Below, piece by piece: positions 17,030 to 24,458 of a stretch of DNA of 64,000 nt. This DNA comes from JACDBZ01 sp038233215 (lineage in GTDB: Bacteria > Chloroflexota > Limnocylindria > QHBO01), in the NCBI GenBank assembly GCA_038233215.1, contig JBBSML010000004.1:59174-123173 (forward strand), in the 5' to 3' direction. The notes under the pieces were generated by a model, which saw only the letters and a program-made list of their open reading frames with translations, ran no database searches and was not told the DNA's origin. Position 1 is the stretch's first letter; each line of letters starts with the position of its first letter. The translations under genes and the position numbers were made by a program.

Positions 17030-19108
17030 ATGAAGCCGACCAGCCCCGACAGGATCCGAAACATCGCCCTCGTCTCCCACGGAGGTGCCGGCAAGACGAG
17101 CCTCGCCGAGGCGATGCTGTTCGATGCCGGGGCGATCCCACGGCTCGGGACCGTCGAAGCGGGGACGACCGCCCTGGACTGGGACCCTGACGAGCTCAAG
17201 CGCAGCCAGAGCATCAATCTGGGAATCGCCTCCATGGAGCACGAAGGGGTGCGGATCACGATCGTGGATACACCGGGGTACGCGGACTTCCAGGCCGATG
17301 TCGTGGAGGCACTGGCAGCCGTCGACGCGGTGATCGTAGTGGTCGACGCATCGGCCGGTGTCGAGGTCGGCACCGAGGAGGTCTGGAAGCTTGCCGATGC
17401 GCGCCGCCTGCCGCGCATGATCTTCGTCAACAAGATGGATCGCGAAAACGCCAACTACGACGGAACGTTGGAGGCGCTGAAAGCCCGGTTCGGCCCGAAG
17501 ATCGCGCCGGTCTACCTGCCCATCGGCTCAGGCGAATCGTTCCGCGGGTACGTCGACGTCATCGAGGAGCACGCCAACGTCTACGAGAACGGCTCGCCGA
17601 AGGAGGTGCCCATCCCGGCCGAACTCGAGGGCATCGAGCATTCGCGACGCGACGCGCTGGTGGAGGCGGCCGCCGAGGCGAGCGACGAGCTGATGGAGAA
17701 GTACCTCGAGGGCGGGGCCTTCACCGATGCCGAGATCGAGGCGGCGCTGCACAAGGGCACCCGTGAGGGCTCGGTCGTACCGGTATTTGTAGGCTCGGCA
17801 ACGCAGAATATCGGCGTCCGCGAGTTGATCACGATGATCGCCAAGCACGTTCCCTCCCCGGCGGAGGTCGGGACGCGCGCCACCGGCCACGGTGACCAGA
17901 TCGCGCCCGATCCCGACGGTCCGTTCGTGGCGCAGGTATTCAAGGCCAGCGCCGACCCCTTCGTCGGCCGCCTCACCTACTTCCGTGTCATCTCCGGCAC
18001 CCTCAACGGGCAGGCCCACATCTACAACGCAACGCGCAAGGAGGAGGAACGCATCGGCAACCTCCTGTCGGTCCAGGGCAAGGACACGGAGACGCTGTCG
18101 AAGGTGGGACCCGGGGACATCGCCGCTGTTGCCAAGCTGACCTCCACGGCCGCCGGTGACACCCTCGTCGCCGATCGGGGTCACGCGGTGGAGCTTGCTC
18201 CGCTCGAATTTCCGGCTCCTTCTCTCCAGGTGGCCATCGAGCCCGAGTCGAAGGCCGACCTGGACAAGCTCGGACAGGCGCTGCATCGGCTCAGCGAGGA
18301 AGAGCCTGCCATCCATATCCGGCGCGAGGACGGCACGGGGGAAACAATCCTGACCGCCATGGGCGATGCGCACGTCGATGTGATCGTGGACCGCCTCAAG
18401 CGAAAGTTCGGGGCTGCCGTCAGGACCGCCACGCCGCGCGTGCCCTATCGGGAGACGATTCGGCAGGCGGCGCGTATCGAAAATCGGTACAAGCGGCAAA
18501 CCGGCGGGCACGGCCAATACGGGCACGTGGTGATCGAGTTTGCGCCCGCGGAGATGGGCGCCGGCTTTGTATTCGGGAACAAGATCGTGGGCGGCGTGGT
18601 GCCAAAGCAGTACATCCCCGCGGTCGAAAAGGGCCTCCGCGAAGCGATGGCCGAGGGTGTGCTGGCTGGCTACCCGGTAGTCGACCTCACCGCCACGTTG
18701 GTCGACGGCTCGTACCACCCCGTCGACAGCTCCGAGATGGCCTTCAAGGTCGCAGCATCCCAGGCACTCAGGAAAGCGTTTGACGCAGCTTCGCCTGCGC
18801 TCCTTGAACCGATCCTGGAGGTCGACGTAGTGGTGCCGGATGCCTTCATGGGTGACGTGATGGGCCAGATCACCTCGAAGCGTGGCCATGTCCTCGGAAT
18901 GGACTCCATCGAGGGCATGCAGCATCTCAAGGCACAGGTCCCACAGGCCGAGATGTTCCGCTACGCCACCGAGCTGCGCTCGATCACGCAGGGCCGCGGC
19001 CGCTTCAGCTGGAAGGTCGACCACTACGCGGAGGTGCCCCACACCATCGCTGATAGGGTTGTCGCGGATGCTGCGAACAACGGGCACGGCCCGGAGCGTG
19101 GCCGCTGA
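17030..19108 (+). CDS. elongation factor G-like GTPase (EF-G2 type)
   Basis: A 692-residue translational GTPase with full EF-G architecture. The P-loop is SHGGAGKTSLAEAML, G3 is DTPGYADF, and G4 is VNKMDREN. Domains III-V follow, with domain IV RYKRQTGGHGQYGHVVIEFAP and domain V ILEVDVVVPDAFMGDVMGQITSKRGHV. The P-loop has GGAGKTS rather than the AHIDAGKTT of canonical EF-G, which puts it with the EF-G2/EF-G-like paralogues. Those are thought to work in a subset of translation steps. The gene is not beside rpsL/rpsG, as the main fusA would be. Its stop overlaps the probable CTG start of the next gene. Confidence 0.93.
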   Translation: MKPTSPDRIRNIALVSHGGAGKTSLAEAMLFDAGAIPRLGTVEAGTTALDWDPDELKRSQSINLGIASMEHEGVRITIVDTPGYADFQADVVEALAAVDAVIVVVDASAGVEVGTEEVWKLADARRLPRMIFVNKMDRENANYDGTLEALKARFGPKIAPVYLPIGSGESFRGYVDVIEEHANVYENGSPKEVPIPAELEGIEHSRRDALVEAAAEASDELMEKYLEGGAFTDAEIEAALHKGTREGSVVPVFVGSATQNIGVRELITMIAKHVPSPAEVGTRATGHGDQIAPDPDGPFVAQVFKASADPFVGRLTYFRVISGTLNGQAHIYNATRKEEERIGNLLSVQGKDTETLSKVGPGDIAAVAKLTSTAAGDTLVADRGHAVELAPLEFPAPSLQVAIEPESKADLDKLGQALHRLSEEEPAIHIRREDGTGETILTAMGDAHVDVIVDRLKRKFGAAVRTATPRVPYRETIRQAARIENRYKRQTGGHGQYGHVVIEFAPAEMGAGFVFGNKIVGGVVPKQYIPAVEKGLREAMAEGVLAGYPVVDLTATLVDGSYHPVDSSEMAFKVAASQALRKAFDAASPALLEPILEVDVVVPDAFMGDVMGQITSKRGHVLGMDSIEGMQHLKAQVPQAEMFRYATELRSITQGRGRFSWKVDHYAEVPHTIADRVVADAANNGHGPERGR

Positions 19109-19980
19109 CTCCGAATGAGGCGCTCGACAGGCTCGGCGAATGGGCGCAACGCGAAGAGACCGTCCGCGGCCTGATCCTCCTGGGTTCACGCGCGCGCGCC
19201 GAAATTCCCGCCGACGAGTGGTCGGACACCGATCTGCTCGTCTTCACCACCGATGCCGACCGGTGGCTGAAGGACGGCCGGTGGCTGGACAATGTCGGCC
19301 CGGTGGTGCTCACCTTCGTCGAGCGGACGGCGCTGGCCGGATTGTTCGAACGACGCGTCCTGTTCGAAGATGCCATCGATGTGGACATGGTCATGATCCC
19401 GCTGGAGGGTATCGATGCGGTGATCTCCGCGGACGGAGCCGTGCCGGTTCTCGCGCGCGGGTATCGGGTGCTCGCCGACAAGGATGCGCGATTCGGTGAT
19501 CTTGCCGACATGGCCACCGCTGCCGACCCGCGCGCGATTCATGGCGCAGCACCGTGGCCCCCGGCACCTGAAAACGTCGCCAACCTCATCGGCGATTACC
19601 TTTACCACTGCGTGTGGGTCACCAAGAAGCTCCGGCGCGGGGAGCTCGCCGTCGCAGTCGGGTGCCACAACGCGTACCAGGGTGCGATCCTGCGCCGCTT
19701 CGTCGAGTGGCAGGCTGCGGCGCGGTCCGACGGCGCAACGAACACGTTCTACGACGGACGATTTCTGGAACGCTGGGCAGCTCCCGCAACGGTTACCGGA
19801 CTGGCTGTCTCCCAGGCCCACTACGACACCGCCGATCTCGGCCGCTCCATCCTCGCGAGCATGGAGCTGTTCCAAGCCGTCGCCGGCGAGGTGGCGCGTG
19901 CAACCGGCGCCGCATACCCGTCGGACGCGCACGCCTCAATCCACGACTGGGTTCGCCAAGCCCTGGATGCCGACGACTAG
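19105..19980 (+). CDS. ANT(6)-like aminoglycoside 6-adenylyltransferase family protein
   Basis: A streptomycin-adenylyltransferase-family nucleotidyltransferase. Residues about 22-45 give LILLGSRARAEIPADEWSDTDLLVF, the GSRxR and DxD metal/nucleotide motif. Later come DVDMVMIPLEG, NLIGDYLYHCVWVTKKLRRGE and NTFYDGRFLERW, all as in ANT(6). The frame has no ATG, GTG or TTG between the in-frame stop at 19054 and ATG 19303, which lies beyond the catalytic motif. The natural start is CTG at 19105, overlapping the EF-G2 stop (CTGA) and followed by TPNEALDRLGEWAQ. The full length of 291 residues matches the family. Chromosomal members need not confer resistance; the substrate is unknown. Confidence 0.82.
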   Translation: MTPNEALDRLGEWAQREETVRGLILLGSRARAEIPADEWSDTDLLVFTTDADRWLKDGRWLDNVGPVVLTFVERTALAGLFERRVLFEDAIDVDMVMIPLEGIDAVISADGAVPVLARGYRVLADKDARFGDLADMATAADPRAIHGAAPWPPAPENVANLIGDYLYHCVWVTKKLRRGELAVAVGCHNAYQGAILRRFVEWQAAARSDGATNTFYDGRFLERWAAPATVTGLAVSQAHYDTADLGRSILASMELFQAVAGEVARATGAAYPSDAHASIHDWVRQALDADD

Positions 19981-19984
19981 CCCA

Positions 19985-20233
19985 TTAGTCGCGATACGCC
20001 CAGGGTTCGCCCGTCGAGCGCATGCGGGCGAGGGTTCGGCGGTGCGCGATTCCCTCGGCGCGATAGGTACCGATCGCAACCAGCGCCGCGACCACGCTCA
20101 CCAACCAGGGAGCGATCGACCACGGATCCGTCGGCCCGGCGATCAACGTGGCAATCCAGATCAGCAGCGCGGTCAGGCTGGCAGCGGTGAAGCCGGACGC
20201 AATTGCGCCGGTCAGGAAGGCGAGAGCCATCAT
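19985..20233 (-). CDS. small two-span membrane protein
   Basis: An 82-residue protein with two hydrophobic helices (about 3-32 and 43-58) and a basic C-terminal tail (GIAHRRTLARMRSTGEPWAYRD). Its ATG overlaps the stop of tyrS (20230-20233), so it is translated from the tyrS transcript. I recognise no family. It is convergent with the ANT(6)-like gene, four bases away. Confidence 0.72.
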   Translation of the reverse strand: MMALAFLTGAIASGFTAASLTALLIWIATLIAGPTDPWSIAPWLVSVVAALVAIGTYRAEGIAHRRTLARMRSTGEPWAYRD

Positions 20234-21519
20234 TCCACGACCTCCGCGACGGCAAGGTTGCGCTTTCCGCGGCGCAGCAACAGCCAGCGCCCCGCGAGAA
20301 GGTCCGTGCGATCAGGGACCGCGGCCGGATCCGCGACGCGGACATTGTTGATGTAGCCGCCACCATCGGCGAGCACTCGGCGCGCCGCACCGCGACTCTC
20401 CGAGAGGCCGGTCTGCACGAACAGGTCGAGCACCGACGGAAGACCATCGCGGCCGGGAAGAGCAGCGCGCCGGAGGTCAGCGAATGCCGCGGCGAGCGTG
20501 GCCGCGTCAAGGACATGCAGGTCGCTGCCTCCAAAGAGCGCCTCGGATGCCGCCATGGCCGCCCGCGTCGCATCCGGGCCATGGACGAGCTCGGTCACCT
20601 CGGCCGCGAGGGCGCGTTGAGCCGAGCGAGACTCGGGACGTGACACCACCTCGGCCTCGAGCGTCGCTATCTCAGCGTGCGAACGGAAGCTGAAGACGCG
20701 CAGGTACGTGCCGACGATGGCGTCATTGGTGTTGAGGAACCATTGGTAGAACGCGAATGGCGCGGTGAGCTCGGGATCCAGCCACAGCGTGGAGCCGGAG
20801 CTCTTGCCGAACTTTTCGCCATCGGGTCGCGTGATGAGCGGCGTCGCCAGCGCGTGCGCCATCGAGCCCTCGACCCGCCTGATCAGGTCCACCCCGGCGG
20901 TGAGGTTGCCCCACTGGTCGCTGCCGCCGAGCTGAAGGGTACAGCCGTGACGCCGATACAACTCCAGGAAGTCCACCGCCTGCATCACCTGGTAGCTGAA
21001 CTCGGTATAGCTGATGCCCCCCGCCTCGAGCCGGGCGCTGACGGATTCCTTCGCGAGCATGCGGCTGACGCTGAAATGCTTGCCGATATCCCGCAGCCAG
21101 TCGATCGCCGACATCTGTGCCGTCCAGTCGAGGTTGTTGACGAGCAGGGCAGCGTTGGAACCCTCGAAATCCAGGTAGCGCTCCACCTGAAACCTGATGC
21201 CCTCCACCCAGCCGGCGATCACATCCGGATCGTTGAGCGTTCGCTCGCTGGTCCGCCCGCTCGGGTCCCCGACCAGGCCGGTCGCGCCGCCGACCAGGCC
21301 GATCGGACGGTGCCCGGCCAGCTGAAGGCGGCGCATGGTGATCAACAGCACCAGGTTGCCAAAATGGAGGCTCGGCGCCGTCGGATCGAAGCCGCCGTAA
21401 TAGGTCACTGGAGCGGCGGCCATGGCCGAGCGAAGGGCGTCAAGATCGGTCCTGTCCGCGACCATCCGACGCCATTCAAGGTCGTCAAGCACGGCTGTCC
21501 GCGCGGCATACGTCTCCAT
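20230..21519 (-). CDS. tyrS: tyrosyl-tRNA synthetase
   Basis: Charges tRNA-Tyr. The 429-residue class I enzyme shows the HIGH-type motif in YYGGFDPTAPSLHFGN and the KMSKS-type motif as KFGKS (EKFGKSSGSTLWLD). The tyrosine pocket is GISYTEFSYQVMQAVDFLEL and QLGGSDQWGN, and the C-terminal S4 RNA-binding domain has SRGAARRVLADGGGYINN. ATG 21519 (METYAART) is chosen over upstream ATGs because TATACT (21529-21534) stands nine bases before it and homology starts here. No T-box leader is present; the gap to the divergent PBP gene is under 50 bases. Confidence 0.96.
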   Translation of the reverse strand: METYAARTAVLDDLEWRRMVADRTDLDALRSAMAAAPVTYYGGFDPTAPSLHFGNLVLLITMRRLQLAGHRPIGLVGGATGLVGDPSGRTSERTLNDPDVIAGWVEGIRFQVERYLDFEGSNAALLVNNLDWTAQMSAIDWLRDIGKHFSVSRMLAKESVSARLEAGGISYTEFSYQVMQAVDFLELYRRHGCTLQLGGSDQWGNLTAGVDLIRRVEGSMAHALATPLITRPDGEKFGKSSGSTLWLDPELTAPFAFYQWFLNTNDAIVGTYLRVFSFRSHAEIATLEAEVVSRPESRSAQRALAAEVTELVHGPDATRAAMAASEALFGGSDLHVLDAATLAAAFADLRRAALPGRDGLPSVLDLFVQTGLSESRGAARRVLADGGGYINNVRVADPAAVPDRTDLLAGRWLLLRRGKRNLAVAEVVE

Positions 21520-21528
21520 GGGGCGATG

Positions 21529-21534
21529 AGTATA
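21529..21534 (-). promoter_or_regulatory. -10-like hexamer for tyrS
   Basis: TATACT on the minus strand, nine bases before ATG 21519. It implies an almost leaderless tyrS transcript. Confidence 0.45.
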
Positions 21535-21566
21535 CGCATCGAACATCCGTGCTACCCTGCCGCCCG

Positions 21567-24458
21567 ATGACCCGACGAGCACCGCCGGCGGGCCGGCGGC
21601 CCGCCCCACGCCGCGGGTCCGCGAGCGCACACCCCCGCCGCCGACCTGGCTCCACGGCGGTACCTCGGCTCATCCTGGCGGCGTTCGGGCTGCTGGCGTG
21701 CGGCCTCTTTGCGCTCATCCTCAGCGTCTACAGCTCGTTTACCAGCGGCCTGCCCGATGTGGCCGACATCGAGACCTTCGACCTCGTCGAAGGCTCGAGT
21801 GTCATTTCGGCCGATGGAACGGAGCTGGCGACCTTCGCCATCGAGGATCGCCGCGAGATCAGCTTCGCGGAGATGCCCGAGCTGATGATTGAGGCACAGG
21901 TGGCCGCGGAGGATCGGACATTCTGGACAAACCCCTGCGTCGACTTCCGCAGCATCGTGCGGGCTGTCCTCCAGAATTTTCAGGCCGGCCAGACGGTGTC
22001 CGGCGCATCGACCATCTGTCAGCAGCTCGTGCGGATGCGCCTCTTCGACGCGGAGCTGATGGCTGATCCTGAACGCCAGGTCGAGCGCAAAATCAAGGAG
22101 GCAATCCTCGCGCTTCGACTCGCTGACCGGTATCCCGGAGTCGAGGGCAAGCAGCGGATCATCGAGATGTACCTCAACCAGGTCTATTACGGCAACAACG
22201 CGTACGGGATCTGGGCCGCGGCCAATGCCTATTTCGGCAAGGATCTGACGTCCGCGGACGCCGATCAACAGCTGACGATCAGTGAAGCCGCGATGCTGGC
22301 GAGCCTGGTGCGTGCGCCATCGCGGCTCGACCCCTCCCCGGAGGCGGTCGAGCAACAGGTGGACGGTTCGACCAGGTATGTCGTGCCCGAGACTGCCCAG
22401 GCCATGAGGTCGCGCAACATCGTCCTCAACCAGATGCTCGACTCCGATTTCATCTCGCGGGCTGAGTACGACGCCGCGATCGCCGAGCAGGTGCTCCTCG
22501 CGCCGCCGGACGACAACGCGTACCTCGCGCCGCACTTCGTGTACGCCGTCCGGCGCGAGGCCGGCCAGCTGCTGGAGGGCGAAGAGGCGCTCGACGTCGA
22601 TGGGCTGCGGATCATCACCACGCTCGATTACGACGGCTACCAGGCAACCGCAGAGAAGTGGGCCCAGATCGCCTACGACATGGACCGGCTGAGCACCGAG
22701 CAACTCGTCACGAAGTACGGCGAGGCGGCGGCCGGCGAGAACGGCTGGATCGGCCAGCTTCAGGGTCGCAACATCAACAATGACGCCATGGTGACCGTCA
22801 ACTACCGGACCGGCGCAGTGCTCGCCTATGTCGGCAGTGCCAACTTCTTCGGCGAGTCGACACCGGAGCACCAGGCGAACTTCGACGTGATCGGACAGGC
22901 CTATCGCCAGTCAGGATCTGCCTTCAAGCCGATCACGTATGCCGCGGGCTTCGAATCGGGCGTCATCACCCCGTCGACGATGTTCATGGACGTCGAGGGG
23001 GAGATCGTGGATGGCTACTCCGTCCCAAACGCGGATAACCGCGAGCGGGGTCCCGTTCGCGTGCGCGACGCGTTGAAGTACTCGCTCAACATCCCGGTCG
23101 TGAAGGCGCAGCAACTCATCGGGACCGACGCTGTCGTCCGCCTGGGTGAGCGGCTCGGCCTCGACTGGGACCCAAGACAGGAAGAGGCGGTCGCCGTCCC
23201 GTCACTGACGCTGGGCACCATCGGGGTGCATTTCCTGGACCTGGTGGGAGCCTACGGCGGAATCGCGAACGGCGGGCAGTTCCACCCGCCGTATCTCATC
23301 GAGCGCATCGAGGACTCCCGCGGCAACGTCATCTACAACCATGCCACCGACGCAGAGGATCCCGAACAGGTCCTGTCAGCCGCATCGGCCCACCTCGTGA
23401 CCGACATCCTCGCCGACAACACCGATCCCGAGACCAACCCGCTGTGGGGTCCGCGCTTCCAGCTCCAGACCGATGCCGGCCGGCGGCCCGCGACGTTGAA
23501 GACCGGCACGACCAACGACTTCAAGGACCTCCAGGCTGTCGGCTACCTGGCTCCCGACCCCGACCCCGAGGTGATCGATGGCGCCATCGTGACGGGCGTA
23601 TGGGTCGGCAACAGCGATTTTTCAGCGATCGAGGACGTGTTCGCCGCCGATGGGCCCACTTTCATCTGGCACGATTACATGGCCGAAGTCGCGGCGCTCA
23701 ACGACCTGCCCGTGCACAATTTCGAACGGCCGGAGGGAGTCGCGGAGATCACCGTCGACGCCGTCAGCGGCATGCTGCCGGGTCAGCACAGTGAGACGAC
23801 ACTGACCGAGGTGTTCCGAGCCGATCGTCAGCCAAGCGAGCGGGACACGCTGCATCGTGAGCTGCGCATCGAGGCGGAGACCGGCAAGATATGGCAGGAC
23901 GGATGTGGCGACTTCGCCACCGTGGCGCCCTCGGGCTCACCGGATTCCTCAGGCGCGCCCCCGCCGCGTGATGCCGAGGAGCGCGTGTACCTCGACCTGG
24001 CCGGGTGGGAAGAGGACCGACCAACGTGGGAGGATGCCAATATCGCCTGGATCGAGGAGTGGACCGGTCGCGAGTCTGAGCTGAATGCGACCATCCGCTC
24101 GCCGTATCCAGGACCCATTGACGCGCCGCTGGCCCCGACCGAGGATTGCACGCCCGGCGAGATTCCGACCTCAACACCGTCACCGACGCCGTCACCGACG
24201 CCGTCACCAACGCCGTCACCGACGCCGTCACCGACGCCGTCACCAACGCCGTCACCGACGCCGTCACCAACGCCGTCACCAACGCCAACGCCGACTCCGT
24301 CACCAACGCCAACGCCGACTCCGACGCCGAGACCGTCACCGACCCCCAGGCCAACGCCGATCCCCACGCCGACGCCGATCGTCCCCACGCCAACCGCGAC
24401 GCCGATCGTTTCGTTGCCGACCCCGACACCAACGCCCGATCCGGCGCAGGCTCCCTAG
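21567..24458 (+). CDS. class A penicillin-binding protein (transglycosylase/transpeptidase) with TPSP-repeat tail
   Basis: Polymerises and cross-links peptidoglycan. The 963-residue protein has a basic cytoplasmic N-terminus, one membrane span (about 38-58), and a GT51 domain with AAEDRTFW and the QQLVRMRLF region. The transpeptidase follows, with SAFK (in RQSGSAFKPITY), SLN (KYSLNIPVVK) and KTGT (LKTGTTNDF), so both catalytic sets are present. The GT51 STITQQ motif reads STICQQ here. The last 95 residues are a low-complexity Pro/Thr/Ser tail built from a 12-base DNA repeat, probably spanning or binding the cell wall. ATG 21567 has TACCCT eight bases upstream and no Shine-Dalgarno sequence. 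It is divergent from tyrS. Confidence 0.95.
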   Translation: MTRRAPPAGRRPAPRRGSASAHPRRRPGSTAVPRLILAAFGLLACGLFALILSVYSSFTSGLPDVADIETFDLVEGSSVISADGTELATFAIEDRREISFAEMPELMIEAQVAAEDRTFWTNPCVDFRSIVRAVLQNFQAGQTVSGASTICQQLVRMRLFDAELMADPERQVERKIKEAILALRLADRYPGVEGKQRIIEMYLNQVYYGNNAYGIWAAANAYFGKDLTSADADQQLTISEAAMLASLVRAPSRLDPSPEAVEQQVDGSTRYVVPETAQAMRSRNIVLNQMLDSDFISRAEYDAAIAEQVLLAPPDDNAYLAPHFVYAVRREAGQLLEGEEALDVDGLRIITTLDYDGYQATAEKWAQIAYDMDRLSTEQLVTKYGEAAAGENGWIGQLQGRNINNDAMVTVNYRTGAVLAYVGSANFFGESTPEHQANFDVIGQAYRQSGSAFKPITYAAGFESGVITPSTMFMDVEGEIVDGYSVPNADNRERGPVRVRDALKYSLNIPVVKAQQLIGTDAVVRLGERLGLDWDPRQEEAVAVPSLTLGTIGVHFLDLVGAYGGIANGGQFHPPYLIERIEDSRGNVIYNHATDAEDPEQVLSAASAHLVTDILADNTDPETNPLWGPRFQLQTDAGRRPATLKTGTTNDFKDLQAVGYLAPDPDPEVIDGAIVTGVWVGNSDFSAIEDVFAADGPTFIWHDYMAEVAALNDLPVHNFERPEGVAEITVDAVSGMLPGQHSETTLTEVFRADRQPSERDTLHRELRIEAETGKIWQDGCGDFATVAPSGSPDSSGAPPPRDAEERVYLDLAGWEEDRPTWEDANIAWIEEWTGRESELNATIRSPYPGPIDAPLAPTEDCTPGEIPTSTPSPTPSPTPSPTPSPTPSPTPSPTPSPTPSPTPSPTPTPTPSPTPTPTPTPRPSPTPRPTPIPTPTPIVPTPTATPIVSLPTPTPTPDPAQAP
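24175..24300 (+). repeat. 12-bp tandem repeat coding for the PBP Pro-Thr-Ser tail
   Basis: About nine near-perfect copies of the 12-mer ACGCCGTCACCR, then degenerate copies up to about 24450. The unit is four codons (TPSP), so changes in copy number keep the reading frame and alter only the tail length. Confidence 0.9.

Noticed and set aside
15670..17190. 506-codon plus-strand frame over the DoxX-like gene
   Set aside because: Antisense of the membrane protein and yebC; the translation is hydrophilic low-complexity typical of GC-rich complementary frames.
16912..17454. N-terminal extension of the DoxX-like frame
   Set aside because: Lies antisense to EF-G2 and lacks hydrophobic or homologous character; the start is placed at 16911.
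17528..19189. 553-codon minus-strand frame opposite EF-G2
   Set aside because: The plus strand encodes a complete translational GTPase; this is a complementary-frame artefact.
24175..24450. CRISPR-like tandem repeat
   Set aside because: The repeats are contiguous 12-mers in frame inside a coding sequence, with no spacers and no cas genes.
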